64,000 nt of DNA from Isoetes taiwanensis (Eukaryota > Streptophyta > Lycopodiopsida > Isoetales > Isoetaceae), in NCBI GenBank assembly GCA_021234155.1, contig JAJEKV010000111.1:2736968-2800967 (forward strand), given 5' to 3'. Made by a program: the position numbers and the translations under genes. The notes below the pieces were generated by a model. That model did no database searches, was not told the origin of the DNA, and worked only from the letters and a program-made list of their open reading frames with translations. Of the stretch, positions 11,261 through 30,338 are shown piece by piece; the stretch's first letter is position 1, and each line of letters begins with the position of its first letter.

Positions 11261-11281
11261 GGAAGGAAGGAAGGAAGGAAG
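11261..11281. repeat. (GGAA)n microsatellite
   Basis: Five GGAA units sit within the second copy of the 440-bp repeat and are absent from the first copy. Confidence 0.9.
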
Positions 11282-11311
11282 TATATTTTATAGAGGTTCG
11301 ATATTCGACCC

Positions 11312-11640
11312 AAGTACAAAGAAAACAAAATACATTGCATATGGCACCGGATTAAAAACCCCGGGGAAAAACCGTTGCCATGATGACCCACAGATCAAAA
11401 GCTATCATTGGCGCAAAAAGATGCCTCCAACAAAAGCAGAACTTCAACAAAGCCCCGAGCGAAATGACCTCTTTTGCTAATATTTGGGACTCATAGCAGC
11501 TAAACCTCCAAACTGAAACCCGGGGCAAATGCGATGCGAGAGATCACAGGCGTGGAGTAATCGATCAAACCACTAGACCATAAGATGCCCGAAGCGGTAG
11601 AGTCCCAAAACCCCATAAAAGATCCTCGAAAACCCTCCAA
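11312..11640. other. Unidentified insertion in the 440-bp repeat
   Basis: Comparison of the two tandem copies shows extra DNA between TTCGATATT and GGCGAAAGC. The inserted sequence (CGACCCAAGTACAAAG...) has no coding homology and no clear terminal repeats. Confidence 0.5.
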
Positions 11641-11764
11641 GGCGAAAGCATATTTCAAAATCATAGGCCTCGTTCATAAATGACTATAAGCGAAATAGAG
11701 GTGCTTGATTTTAAGTCGTGGGCGACGAATCTTGGGTAGCTAATTGCACCTCATTTTAGAATAT

Positions 11765-14399
11765 ATAGTATTGATTTAAGAACACCATAGCAGCGACACC
11801 ATAGCAAGATTGAATGCGGCCAAGCGTCAATGTTTGCCAGAAGAGATTGTTAAACCAAAAAAACATGGCAAATGAATGAATAGATTCCGGCAAGGAAAAA
11901 TTAGGAAGGGACAAAAACAAAAATAAATGGAAGTAGGGTAGGCTTGAGGCAGAGGGGTGGAAATGAATATTCAAAGGCGATAGTGGTTTTTCTTTGTTAG
12001 ATGGAATGTGAAGGGGAAGAAAAAAAGGAGGATGAGAACGTAACATGTGCTTTGGAGCAGATAAGTTATAGTTCGCGTGTTGTGAAAGTAATATTTGTGG
12101 CAAGAGCGACATCAACCTGTCTAAGGTTAAATTGATATCAACAAGTTGCAGGAAATGTAAAATGGTTTATGGAGGTACGAAATAGAGCTATTTAGGTCAT
12201 TATGGAGGCAAAGATATCAAAAGCGTATTGTTGTAAAAAGAGCAGTAGTTTTGCATCTCTTATATCGACCTTCTAAAATGCTTTGGATATTGATCGCAGT
12301 GTTAACTTTGCACAACATTTTAGAGGATAAATTGCAATGCTAATTACGCATGGTTTCATTAGGATGTGGTTGTATGAATTGAATATATGCTTCTCCATAA
12401 TAATGCTACCGTTGTGAGCAAAGTAGATTGAATGTACCCTTATAGATTATGTTGTTAAATATTTTGGTTGCGTACATTTGTTCTGAATGGAGCTTAAAAA
12501 AGTTCTCAAATTATTTTTGTTTAAGCGTGAATTGAGAAGCTATTGCATTTCATCTATACAAATATGCTAATAGGCAGTGTTCTATTCTCATGAGATCCAT
12601 GTAAGCTACGTTGTCTCATGTTTACTGTCCCTTTTGACCCTTCTTTTAGTGCTAATGTTACTAAATCTTTTCGGCTGCTCGAAGGGACAACTCTTTGAGT
12701 GAAACAGGATTTGGAGTGTCCTACTGAGTATTCTAGTTGGATGGTGAGATTCAGAGTTTGAGAGTATTTGATGGAATTGGGTATTACAGTTTTAGGTATG
12801 TGGGAAGCTATTAGATGAATGTGCAAAAGTACCTTGCATATCGTTATTGAAGGCATCGCCAACACCAATATTAACATGACATGTCTACTAGGTTTAATTA
12901 TCCCTTCCACAATGGTGCTCCATTTGGATATGTATTATTATATAGTTTTGGATTGAGTTGTAGTGTTATGCCCAATTATGCAAAATTATTACTCAGACCA
13001 TTTTGTAATTATGTGACATGCATGTTGTTTGGGCTAATAGAATAATTTGATGTGGTTGGCATTAAAATTATATAGTTGCATGTTTTCCTAGTTCTAAGTG
13101 GTTGTGGTGCACCATGACATGATAGGCTAGGGCATGACGTAGCCTTGTCATTATGGTTGGGAATAATCACATGCTATTAAGATCTATTTCCCTTAAAACG
13201 AACAACAAGGCAATGTATGGAATTAACAGATTTAGGGGAGGGTGCCCTTCTTCCGCCCAACGCCCATTTTTTGCCCATTTTTTGCCCTTGCTTCGCCCAC
13301 CCTTTAACCCTTTTACGCCCACCTGTTTCCTCCATTTGGACCTCCGACGCTTGGCGACAAAGCAGATTTTGGCAACGGAGCAGTAGTTCCAGTAGGCTAT
13401 GAATCCAATGGAGCAGAGAGGAGCTCTCTTTGGCAAGGTTGCCATCAGGTTTGTTTTTCTTATAGAATCGCTTCATCACACCAGTTTTCTTGTGTACTCC
13501 TCCAGCGCACTGGTTATATATATCCTTGTTCTTTTTGTGTACCAGCTTCATCACACTGACTAGTTATTCTTGATCTATACTTGTACCACAACTGACTTGC
13601 TAAGCAGACCTCTGTCTTTTTTCTCTATCATCTCAACAATTCATCATTGATCTTTTGCTCAATGTAGGTACTTTGCCCTTGTTTATCCAGTCCTTTGTCC
13701 TTTTCATCTGTTCCCTCGACAATGCATCATGATCATTGGTATATCTGTTCAGATAAAAAATAAATATTGATCCTCATTGCTGTAGTCCAGTTCACAAACA
13801 TAAGTTGTCAACGTCCTCTACCCAAGAGTTTAGTACGAGATCTCATCACTTCTAACTTTGCTTTGAACGAAATTTAGCCTCTAGTGCAGAATAGAAGGTG
13901 ACGGTAATCCCTATAATTATGAGTTTATCAAGAATCCTGAGCTACTGCTTAATTTAATATCCTGATTCTTATACAAGCATCCTTATCAGAATATTTAATG
14001 ATTCTTTGAATTTTTATTTCTTTTTCAAACAAAAAAAAAAATCTCATAGCAAACCAAAATAAAATGTTTCAATTTTTCAAAATTTTCAAAAAGTTTTAAT
14101 TTTTTTTTTGTGGTTTCAGTATTTATACTCGAGGATGGTATCTACAGATAAAATATAAACAATAGAATGTTACTGGTAGAAAACAGACAGATTTAGTTTT
14201 GCAAAATAACTGTTTGGAATTGGATCCATTATGAAAACTTGTGTTTGCTTTATATATGCTTTACACATAATATATGCCAAAAGAGAACGAAATTGTACTT
14301 GCATAAGCAATACCTGAAAATAGATTTCTTTCATCACATAACTAAACAATGCAGAATTGATAAATAACACATATATCGCTCTCATTGTTCTTTTGTCGC
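11765..14399. other. Intergenic, no gene seen
   Basis: No recognisable protein on either strand. Overlapping ORFs near 13150-13550 come from a C-rich stretch with repeated GCCCATTTTTT and have no family resemblance. Confidence 0.5.
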
Positions 14400-15330
14400 A
14401 TGTTTTATTTTGTTTTTCTGAAGGTAAGTACTTTTTGTATTGATCAGATTCGAAGAATTACAATATAAAGATCCCTCATGGATCAGATACGAATTAAGTA
14501 TAAAGAATCCCTCGCGGATCTTAATCATATCTGTAGCTATAGTACTATAAAACTCTCTCAACCTCTTCTTCTATCTAACCAATGCTATAGATAGTGTCAA
14601 GATCTTCTTAGTTAAATAGAATACTATAGGAGTCAAATCTACATTTTCCACAAGTTGTAAACAAATCTTGAATGCTCCAAGAAACCTCTTGCAAATTTAG
14701 AAATGAAGAGAAAAGAGATGAAGGGTAATTTGAACAATCTCCCTACTGCTCAAAGAAACTAATATGCTTCGAACTATGATCCAATTCTGTAGTTTTATTA
14801 CCAAATCTGAGATTGAAAAGGAGATGCTGCATTGTCGGGAATTGCCAGTCAGCCAACCTGCAATAAGCTAGACACACAGCCCAGCCATCAAAACTCCTCT
14901 CTAAAGTTTGGCTCATGATATCTGGTCTTGATATGGAAGCATCTTCCTGGACACCATCAGATCCCTAGCTCGGCAATCTCAAACAATCTAACATTCTGTT
15001 TTAAGACTGTAAAATTGTGATCAAGAACTTACTCTGGCTCCTTCCAAGAAAACATCCCTAAATCTTTCCGCTAGCAAGAAAGAGCAATAGGACCCATCTA
15101 AGAAGACTGCCTAAGAAGGCCTGAAACTACTTTCTTTCTAAATTTTTGCTTAGATCTGCTCCATCTTATAAGCTCCACGCCATTTCGGTGTAATTTGCTT
15201 AAACAAAATCATCATTCTTTTGAAAAGACTGAGAGAAAAAGGCCACGTTAGTGGCTTACCAGCCCGAACCAGAAAGACCGCCTTGAAGCTGCTTTAGAAT
15301 CATAATCTGCAAATTCTCCTAGGAAAAGAC
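14400..15330 (-). mobile_element. Possible LINE 3' fragment (weak)
   Basis: Read on the minus strand, the left edge ends with ATTGTAATTCTTCGAATC followed by TGATCAATACAAAAAG. This resembles the 3' tails of plant LINEs as I remember them. The sequence to the right has only scattered codons in broken frames. No RT motif is visible, so this is a hint only. Confidence 0.25.
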
Positions 15331-15464
15331 CCTGGACATCGGCAAACCCCACTAGCACCAAATTGCAAATTTTGATCTGCAAGGATGGTTGTAGCAGTGC
15401 CGGTTAGAGGGGAAAGAGGGCGACCTCCTCCCCCTGTTGTTGCCCTAGCTGCAGGCGGATAGAA

Positions 15465-15492
15465 CTAGTTATGATGCTCGGCGTTGCCGAGC
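15465..15492 (-). mobile_element. Helitron 3' terminus (hairpin plus CTAG)
   Basis: On the minus strand the hairpin GCTCGGC-AAC-GCCGAGC (15476-15492) is followed seven bases later by CTAG and then T. That is the Helitron 3' end arrangement. Two ends of the same family, with an identical AAC loop, lie at 61752-61779 and 62434-62462. The 5' end would lie to the right and was not found. Confidence 0.6.
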
Positions 15493-17339
15493 TTAGTGAT
15501 AATTTAAAGAGGTGGTTGTTTAATACTAAAAAAAGATCTGGATCATAAAAGTCAGCATTTGAATAAGATGTAATGTTATGGGTTTCTTCGACATGTATTT
15601 GAACAGCATGATGTGTTTACGGTATCAAATAATTAAACGTACCATTGTACATTGAAGGGAGAGTGAGAAATGCTTTTACTTTCAATCCATATTCAATAAA
15701 TGCGGTTTAGCAATTCTTTCTCATAAAACAAATCAAATCCCCTGTAGTTTGGAAAGAATAAGTTCTTAGGAGTTCAGAAGCTTATATGCAATTGGGAAAG
15801 ATGTCACACAAGTAGACATAAATTTGAGAAAGAGGAATAATATAAATAGGTAGGAAATTTCGAGGATATATTATTTTGATTTTATGATGACATTTGAACG
15901 AAAGAGTTTTTTGGGAAATTGACAATTTGACCAATTAAGACTTGAATCTTGCATGTCCAGAGGAATCTACCATGCAAATGATTAGGGTGGGTATAATAAT
16001 GTTGTAGAATGAAAGATATTTTAAGCACTTTAAATGATACCTTGTTAGATGAAGTTCACTTCTTGAAATTGTTTTCCAATTTGTTGTTTAATAACGACAG
16101 ATAATGCTAACCAACAGTGGGAATTTACTTGCATTGGTGCCCTACATTTATAACTATTTCATGTTGGAGACAGCGAGTGAGAATACAATTGCATTTGGTG
16201 CCTTATATTTATAACAACCATTTCATAATGTGCAATGTGGAGAAATGGCTTTGAAATTTTGGACACACATGTGGATATTTGCTACTCCAAAAGCTCATCA
16301 TGTGGGTACCAAGAGAACCATCGTGATGGCTATTGCCCATTCATTTTTATTCTCACATGTTGCACATTTCTTAATGGGTTGAAAGGCCTTTGCGGATTGA
16401 AAGTCTCCAAAGGAAATGATAAAAGAAATTTGTACTTTAAAGAGGGTATCATGACTCATGACAATGCGAGCTGGTTGATTTCATGGATGGAAACAGGTAT
16501 TCTAATAACAAATTATAATAAAAGTTTGTGATAAAAGTAAAAACATGAATGTCCAAAAAAGGGCAATCATAACCTGCTAGATAATGTGATTGTTTGGATA
16601 AACTAAGACAGGACGCACAACTTAGAATTCAGTTATCCTTCATCCTAAACTACCTTCATCCTAAGCTACCCTACGTTGATTTGTTCAAACTCCAATGTCA
16701 AACACAACGCCTCAAAGCTCAATATCTTTATCTTATTTTATCTCGAAGCTCAAAGCCTCCAATGCATAACCATTATTTGAGCCACGAGAAAGACAATAAA
16801 GCATAGATAAGAGGAATATGAGACAAATGCAGCATCTCTAGACATAACAAAGATCCACCCCTAATGCATTTGCAACTTTCAAATGGAAAGTCTGCTTTGA
16901 TGTGGGAATCCCACTAGCGGGTCAGGGAGGCACATTATACATGAAAAAACTTCTTTCTAAACAGGATAATCTATGATAGCTTTACAATTATAATATAATA
17001 GACAGTGATAATTCATTCACAATCATCTTCGTTTACTTATGTTTGAAGGGCGGGAAATAACCCATCTGCAATGCCACATCTTGGAGAGGCCCGTCTCAAA
17101 AGATGCTAAAGTTTGAAAACCTATATAACATAAGACATATAAGAGCTTTTAATACTGAAAATTAGTTGCTATTTACATTAGAATAGAAAAAGTATGAAAA
17201 GCAGACAGTTTATTCTTGTGGTCAACTTCAGCCTTGAAATTTTTAAGTGATTACAGAGGTTGCATGCTCACTCACGTATTAACATAAGTCCTGTATTAAC
17301 ACAAATAACATGAACACCAATACCATGATGCTTGTCTAT
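15493..17339. other. Intergenic, no gene seen
   Basis: The longest frame (98 aa, 16235-16531 on +) has no recognisable family, a composition typical of random ORFs and no supporting splice context. Confidence 0.5.
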
Positions 17340-17715
17340 AGTAACATAACCTTGTCTACAACGGAAGCACAAATAATAACCATGGCATCAACTTATTCAT
17401 GACACCTTAAACATTCAGATGTTTTAAGCTACAAAGTAGAAGCATGTGGCATCAATCTAATGCTGACAACTTAACATTCAACTGCGCATCCTACATTTTG
17501 TGCTCACGCAGGAATAATAAACATGGCATTTGCTCGCACAGCTTCATGCCTTAGGATTAACTATTGCTTACACCAAATGTGCTAAGCTACAAAGTAGCAC
17601 GTGGCAACATCCTATTCCTGACACCTATACCATTCAACTGAGCATGCTGCATTTTCTTCACAAATGCACAAATAGTAAACATGGCATCTGCTCCTACAGC
17701 CTCACACCTTGTTGG
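17340..17715. repeat. Diverged tandem repeat, period about 150 bp, three copies
   Basis: AATAATAAACATGGCAT-like phrases occur near 17368, 17513 and 17670. TAAGCTACAAAGTAG occurs at 17425 and 17583. The copies are diverged and probably old. Confidence 0.65.
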
Positions 17716-20360
17716 GGATTAAATATTGCCTTTCTTTAATATTTATTATCATTTTAAGGAGACAAGGAATCGTACCTGGTTGATATTTATACCTGGTTGA
17801 GACTTATAGCATCCATAGGCTGCATAAGAGTTTAAAAGATGGTAGACAGGCAAATAGCTAGGCAGTAAAAGCATGCAGGGAGAGACTCTGCACAACAATT
17901 TCAATTCAGGGCAGACAGGAAATAGCTAGGCTACAAATAAGAAATAAATACCAAATTCCTTTTGCAAAATAAGAAATAGCTCATTTTACCACAGACGATT
18001 GCCATCATTCCACATTAGTAACTCAAATTCAACATCAAGGAGGAAGCTTGCCATAGCCAATACACTTTGCAAGAAGTATTAAAAATGACAGGATGTGTGC
18101 AGCATACAACATAACAATATATATAATCGGCTATGTTATGCATAATCTCTGTAAAACTATTACAGTAATGTAGAACTTAACTGAGATAAAAATATTCTAT
18201 AGTTATGGCACTGCTCCAGTGTGAACTTCTGCATATTACAAACATGTGCTACTTACCTTCCGTTAAGCACCGACGAATTGATTGAATGCCTCTTATTTTT
18301 TATTCTGTTATTGCCGACATAAAGGACGAAGCCTGCCATAGCCATATCCACTCCCTGCAAGAAACATTTAAGAAAACATCGCAAGTAACTCCGTTAAAGA
18401 AGTTAGGTATTTTAGGTAATTTACATAGTATCGCTAATCCTCTGTCTTCCCTCTGTTGGTTAACCCATGGTAGAGTTCCGGGTTCCCGGAGGCCAACTTA
18501 TCCGGTTCGATCAATTGGGCCCTTCTCCATGCCGGCCGGAACAACATACGTACATTGGGGCATAAGAATGTGCAAGAAATGAATAATATACTGATTCAGA
18601 GATACATGGTATGCGCGCGCGCCTGGGTTCCTAGTTATATCCGATCCTTTCAGTGAAGCCCCTCCAACAGATGGTCATACTTGTTCCTAATGATGGTCAT
18701 ACACCAATTACTCTGCAAGCGTAGTATCAACGTATGTAAACCTATAGAACCAGAAACAGAAGGATAAGAAAGTATAGCTCTATAACATAACCCTTGGATA
18801 CTACATAGTGATAAATCCATAAAGGAATTAAGGATTTTAACACACAATAAGGGGATACTAACAGATTAAAAAGAGGAAGGCACAAACATTGCCTGTAATC
18901 AATCAAACGGAGAAAACAACTGCACATGCAAATAGCTGAGATGCGTACCTCGTTGATGTTAATGGCTAGAATGGTGCAAATTCGAGCTGGATTCGAGCCA
19001 GAACAGGTTGTAAACATGGAAACTGCTTTTTTCCATTGTTCTGCCTGGGATTATACAACCACATGTCTTCATGAATAACATATAAAACATCAAATATAGT
19101 ACAAATCCCAAAACACACCAAAACAAAAAGTTTCAATTTTTTTTTTCCGATACAAAATGTGGCCATGACAATATCATCTCTTCAATATCTTCATAAAAGC
19201 TTACCGCACTACAATGATACGGGACAAAAAACCTGACCAGAATGATCAGCTAGACAGGAAGTGTGATTTGTTATCGTGCAAATCATATTTTAATCAGGAG
19301 TGAAACCCTACCAAATCCCCCTAGAAATTTGTTGTTTTGACCCAGAAAACTTAACCGAATATGAGCATATGTTAGTCATCAGAAAGATTCTAGAGAGAAC
19401 TTTCCAAGGCAATAAAAAAACACAAAATGGAGTTCGGATTCAAAAGTTATGATAAATGGCATATTACCATCAAATCTGCACTTTGCAAAAAGGTATCCAG
19501 AATGAAAACTACAAAAATCAGGTATCTTGATACGTCTAGGTTAAATCATATGCCAATGGAAAGCTCTCTACATAATCTTTCCAAGAGCCCAAGATCATCT
19601 GACCTCTATAGCTCACATTATGAGCACAGAAATAATGTTGACACTCTCTCTCTCTAGCACTTCTCTTGTTTATCTATTTTTTAGTGACTTACATATTACA
19701 TATAATGGTTTGGTAAAAACGAACCTCTCACGAAAATCTTGTTTTTGATTAAAACCTTCTTTTCCCAACCAAAAATTTGTAAAAAGCATTTGCAAATGTA
19801 ATGGATCTTGAGATGCAGAACACGCAATAAAAAATGTTTATTAATGAATAATGGCAAGGATACGATAGCATTTTGGAAGCATATAGCCATATTGTTGTGT
19901 GAATCAAGGTGAGACCATGTTTGGCCCAAAATGGCATACAGAGGATATGAGATAGAATTTAGGGATGGATAAATTCATGGGGTTGTGAGGATTTCTATCG
20001 TGCATAATTTGCAACCTCAACATCCAGAGCAAATGGCTTGGGAAAACGACAGACTTTTTGTTAGAGTGTTCTGGCCTAAAACTACTTCTATTCAAGTGGA
20101 AATTTAACTGCATTACGATATGGTTCAATATTTTGAATTAACTGAACTTAAAATAGACTTCATATGTATCTCTTATGCAAGACGGTTGGAAAAGAATAAG
20201 GAACATCATACCACTTCCTCTATATTTAGTGGATATTCACTTTGATAAAGAAATATTTGATGCTGCATAAATTTCTAAAAGCATCACATCCAACCATTGT
20301 TGCCGGGCATCAAGAAGTCATGGTTAGATGCCCATAGTACAATAATCTAAGTTGGTCTAG
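17716..20360. other. Intergenic, no gene seen
   Basis: AT-rich, non-coding as far as I can see. Near 18465-18530, TGGTAGAGTTCCGGG and CCGGTTCGATC resemble tRNA A and B boxes, so another SINE remnant is possible. A short GC alternation (GCGCGCGCGC) lies near 18613. Confidence 0.45.
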
Positions 20361-20399
20361 GAAGTTTGTGTTTCATCTTTTTATAAGAATGAAATTGAA

Positions 20400-20540
20400 G
20401 ATTGTGTTTCATTTCTAATGGTAACACACTAGGTCTAGCAACTATAGGTCTCGAGTTCGAGACAGACCAGAATCGCACTATGAACTGTTGGGTGTCAAAA
20501 ACCCGCAGACGCAATGTAAAGTAGTTGGGGGCAGGGCCCA
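20400..20540 (+). repeat. Possible tRNA-derived SINE remnant
   Basis: TGGTAACACACTAGGTC followed about 30 bp later by CGAGTTCGAGAC resembles an A-box/B-box pair in the order and spacing of tRNA-derived SINEs. No 3' tail or target duplication could be defined. Confidence 0.35.
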
Positions 20541-20619
20541 ACCAAGCAATGTAGTGTGGTGTGTGGTCACATGTCCAGTTGGATGCTGCCTAGTGGCGTG
20601 ACGTTAAAATACTATCTAT

Positions 20620-20759
20620 CTTATAAGAACGATAATCATAAATTATACAAACTAGAACTAAGAGGGGATACAAAGTAGAACTAAGAGGTCTTATAAGAAC
20701 GATAATCATAAATTATACAAACTAGAACTAAGAGGGGATACAAAGTAGAACTAAGAGGG
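20620..20759. repeat. Perfect 70-bp tandem duplication
   Basis: The string CTTATAAGAACGATAATCAT... is repeated without visible change, starting at 20620 and 20690. The identity suggests a recent duplication. Confidence 0.9.
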
Positions 20760-22152
20760 GAAGGCAACAGATGTCAACGATTTAGGTATTTGCTAAGAAA
20801 TCATCTTCCCATGAGATCCATCCTCTATGGTATCCTGATGATTGGAGCTTGTCCAATATGACCCATTAAATGAATCATCAGAATTCCATCCTCTGCATGG
20901 TGTGGCTGCTAGAACTTGAGAAGTTATTAATCAAATAGTACTAAAGAAATTATGAACTACAAAAGGGAGAGCCATCAAAAGTAGCATCCCAGATACCACA
21001 ATCGTGAGGGACACAATAATGCAACTGAGTCGGCTGGACAATCACCTAATGCAACAGATAACTATTAGCACAAAATTTTTGGCAATTTGATTGGCTCCAA
21101 GGCAAATATTCTAAGCAAGCCACTACCACATCATCGAGGGCACAAAATAAAGGATGGAAACTAAAATGTTCAATGACATCAATATCTAAGTTTCTTAAAA
21201 GAGAGAGCTGCAAAGTAACAAAAAAAAATGTGCTACCCCTAATGAAGTGGAACACTCGTTGAATCTATCAAAATCAGTCAAGATCATAACCAAATTTAGC
21301 ATAACTTTAGGCATATAGAATAGAATACATCGTTTGTCCATATAAAACGAGAATACACCAATGTGGGGCCACATATCAGTGGAACTAATTAGGAATAAGA
21401 CTAAGCCTTCATGTCTTCCATGAATAGCATAGAGCAGAATATTTATAGGCCATCGGTTTTCGAAATTTTAATTTTTGAGAGCAACCAAAGAGGATTGTGC
21501 ACAATTGCAGTTCCACAAGTACTGGCTGTCCCAAGATTGATTACTCCTCCATAATCGCCTTTAAAAGGTGCTTCTTAGTTCAGCTGGTGCGATGGTAGTA
21601 AAGCTGTACCCAAATCAATGTGGAATGCTCATCTCAGGACATAAATGACTAAATCACGTCAATATACATTTCAAACTTCTTGAATGCACATCAAATTACA
21701 ACAAACACCATATTTTAGTCTGGTTGGCTGTTGGTGCATGCACTGTCTCGCTGCTTTCACTGAATGCTTCAAAATTGCAGTGTCCACATTTAGCTTTTGA
21801 TTACTCTCAGTTCTAACTGTCGCATTTATCCACAGCAATTTGCATTAATGACCTCTGGCTTTTGCTGCTGGAACATATATTTTGTCTCAGGTCAGCACAG
21901 CTAGAAAGAGATTAGTTGTGATAACTAAAATCCTCAATTCCATTTTTCCATGGCAGATACATAATTTCCACATATAAACTCCTGTTAGCTAATTTCTAAT
22001 GACAAGTCAATTGTTAGTACATCAGCTATGATTAAAGCCTAACTGAGAAGAGCTATAACAGAGCAACCCATAATAGATAACAATTTGCTGACCAGCTGAG
22101 TGGCTTGCTTGGCCAGCTCAAAAAATTAATTTTGCATATGATCACTGAGACT
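20760..22152. other. Intergenic; 3' flank of the UBP5-like gene
   Basis: No independent gene seen. TAGTTCAGCTGGTGCG near 21575 looks like an isolated A box without a B box. The part next to 22152 should hold the 3' UTR of the minus-strand gene. Confidence 0.5.
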
Positions 22153-27568
<5,416 letters not shown>

Positions 27569-28560
27569 ATCGTCTCAAAGATATACCTATGAAGATATGG
27601 TTCTCCTTCACCTTTAAATTGCTGCAAAAACCTTTTTTTGATGGTAAATGACAAGCAAAAGTGTGTCCAAGGCTGCCTAAGTGACCTCCTGCGACGTTTT
27701 CCACTGTCAAATGCAGCATAAAGCCCATAAGGTTGAGTCATCCTACAGCAAAGAATGATACATGAGGGGAGGCATTCTTCTGAACCCCACACAGAACAGG
27801 AAAGAATAACCGGAATCTAAAAATGTCTCTGTACCAAGGATTTTTTTTTGCAGAACTTTCTTTCAAATCAAATCTAAAATTGTGGCTCTAATTATCATGT
27901 GTCTCACACTAGCCATGGAATAAGAATGCTCAGCCCATCTGTGAACTACTTCCATTCTTTAGCTCAATTTTGTTCTTGTTGTCTATTTAGCTTTAAAAAA
28001 ACTTCCACTGTCTAATGAGGCAGACTTAAAACAGCTCCAATAGCACGTGTTTCTCTGCCCACATTATCCAGCAAATTTCTATCTATTGGCATACTATTCA
28101 ACCCACAATGCCATTCTGCAACAAGCATTTACAACCAGCCAATCATATCAAAAAAGGAAACAAGACAGCCATAAAAACGATATTTATGAATACAAAGGCA
28201 AATTACTCCAGATCTAGGACCGTTAATCCACACGCAAGGAAGCCCACAAGGAGGAAAACAATGGGAAAAGAAAGAGTGAAGAGAATTAGGAGAATAGCAT
28301 GGGAAAGTCGAGAAAACAAAATAAGAAGGAAAAACCGAGTGCTATAGACCTACCAGTGCGGAAGAGATCGGGAAGAAAACCGTTTTCCCTCCGCATGAAT
28401 GCTAGGGTTTGAGGGAGAGGGCAATATGCAGGGGCACACACCTCGATCGTAAAACCGATCGAGCAGCAGCCGTAGCAGAAGCATAAAAAAAGAAACAAAA
28501 GGAGGGGAAGCTATGGAGAAATGCAAGGAAAGGGCACCGGAAAATAAAAGTTAATTAATT
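27569..28560 (-). promoter_or_regulatory. UBP5-like 5' UTR, leader intron and promoter region
   Basis: On the minus strand a donor (CTG|GTAGGT, at 28354/28353) and an acceptor (GCTGTAG|GATGAC, at 27743/27742) define a likely 611-nt leader intron. The non-coding first exon is then about 28354-28500 and a second 5' UTR exon ends at the start codon at 27568. No clear TATA box was found, so transcription may start in the CT-rich sequence near 28440-28520. Confidence 0.5.
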
Positions 28561-29361
28561 AAAAAAAAAAACAACAACAAAAATAGAACCCTGTATATTG
28601 GGATTCAAAATTAGTAATCAAAATAACATCCCTTTGGAGGACCTCTTGTTGGGCAGTTTGACATGATTACATTTTATCACTCTTCTTGAGTGATTCTAGT
28701 GAAGATATTGATGACCTAATAGTAATGATTTACCTCACAACTGATGCTTTAAGTATTTTCCCATCTCATTTCCTCTTATCATCACCATTTCAACTTCAAA
28801 CAACTTGCTAAAACGGCTTCGTACTATTTGATGGCTTTAGTCTGTCAGTGTTGTTGCAGTTCTTTTATACATGTTCATCTCTTGCAAGTACTTGTATTTA
28901 ATCCTTGCAACTTTGTGAAGTAACAAAAGCTATAGCAATTTCTATTGCTGACTCCTTCGTACATGTCTATTTAGTTGGCAAATATGCTTTGATTATTGTA
29001 CGACTCAATCATGTCTTATTCATTTTACTATTATAACTTGTAAAATGGTTTTTAGGAATGCAACCACCTTCTTTACTTGTCTTTCTAGGAGATAAGGAGG
29101 TGTTTTATCCGCAAAAGAATTGATACCTACTATGGTTGGATTCGTATGGTACAGTCAAAGAATTTGAATCGCAAGTATTGCTTTGCATCTTTAACGTTAA
29201 GACAGTGCTTTGTTCGAGTTGCAACTAATAAGCAAAAGTCCTTAGCTCAACTCTTCAATTGGGCAATGACTTGCATCCGTTGCCTAATATACATGTGATA
29301 TATCTAAACATATATAAACCAGTTTTTTTTTTTTGTCTGCCTACAAAAAAATTGTTATTTT
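28561..29361. other. Intergenic, no gene seen
   Basis: AT-rich, with an A run at about 28560-28573. No coding or RNA feature recognised. Confidence 0.5.
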
Positions 29362-30230
29362 CTACATATTCTAAATGAGGTGCACCTTGGACTACCACAA
29401 TCTTCGGATTCGTCGATCCTACGACTCAGATCGTATGTTGAGTCCTCTAGGCACCTCTCGTTTCGTTTATAGTCATTTATGATTGGAGGCGCCTATGATT
29501 TTGAAATATGAAATACGATTTTGCCTAAGGTTTTGAGGGGAATATTGAACCTCTATACGGCTTTGCCCAAGATTTTAGAATATGAAGTACGGGGGCTCGA
29601 ACCTCTACCAATATAATTCAATGTATAATATGACTACTTTAACCAACCAGTGAGTTAATGCGATTTTTTTTTATTTTGAATCTACGTTTTATTTTATTAC
29701 AACCCATTCAATTGTTTTAGGGATGTATGGTCTATGGTTTCAGAAATTATTATTTTTACATCCATATCAAATCCCCCTGGAACCCCTGTTATTTTGCTAC
29801 ATATTCTAAATGAGGTGCACGCTAGACTACCACAGTCGTCGGATTCGTAAATCCTACGACCCACATCGTATGTTGGCGCCTATCGTTTCGTTTATAGTCA
29901 TGAGGCACCTATGATTTTGAAATATATAATACAATTTCGCCTAAGGTTTTGAGGGAACATCGAACATCTAAATGTCTTTGCCTAAGATTTTAGAATATAA
30001 AATACGGGGGCTCGAACCTCTACCAAAATAATTCAATGTCCTAATAAGACTACTTTAACCAATGTACCCAGTGAGCTAATGAGATTATTTTTTATCTTTA
30101 ATCTATGTTTTTTTTATAACAACCCATTCAATTGTTTTAGGGATATATGGTCTATGGTTTCAGAAATTGTTATTTTTACATCCATATCAAATCCCCCTGA
30201 ACCCCCTATTATTTTCCTACATATTCTCCC
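29362..30230 (-). repeat. Inverted dimer of the ~440-bp repeat
   Basis: Reverse complement of the family at 10571-11764. Unit boundaries CTACATATTCTAAATGAGG fall at 29362 and 29797, and a third, truncated start is at 30217, giving 435- and 420-bp periods. The same A-box and B-box sequences are present in minus orientation. The two loci are therefore inverted relative to each other about 19 kb apart. Confidence 0.8.
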
Positions 30231-30338
30231 CTCTGTATTTAACTTTTTTATGAAATCCGCCGCCATGGTCTCGCTTGCGGTTTATTGACATGCCACGTTT
30301 TATTTTTTTTGCTCCATCTCCTGGCAAAACCCGACGCC

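Larger units (their letters stand above)
10571..11764 (+). repeat. Tandem dimer of a ~440-bp repeat with tRNA-like promoter boxes
   Basis: The unit starts at GAATATGTAGCAAAATAACAG (10571) and begins again near 11015, 444 bp later. The second copy is interrupted by about 330 bp of unrelated sequence (about 11312-11640) and resumes with GGCGAAAGCATATTTC. Each unit carries TAGCTCACTGG and GGTTCGAGCCC, and a second GGTTCGAT further on. The same repeat, also as a dimer, is present in inverted orientation at 29362-30230. It is most simply a dispersed SINE-like or satellite-like family. Confidence 0.8.

Noticed and set aside
13150-13560. Overlapping ORFs on both strands around 13.2-13.5 kb
   Set aside because: They arise from a C-rich repeated stretch, have no family resemblance and lack splice or codon support.
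18465-18530. tRNA gene suggested by A- and B-box-like sequences
   Set aside because: No cloverleaf or acceptor stem can be formed. At best it is a SINE remnant.
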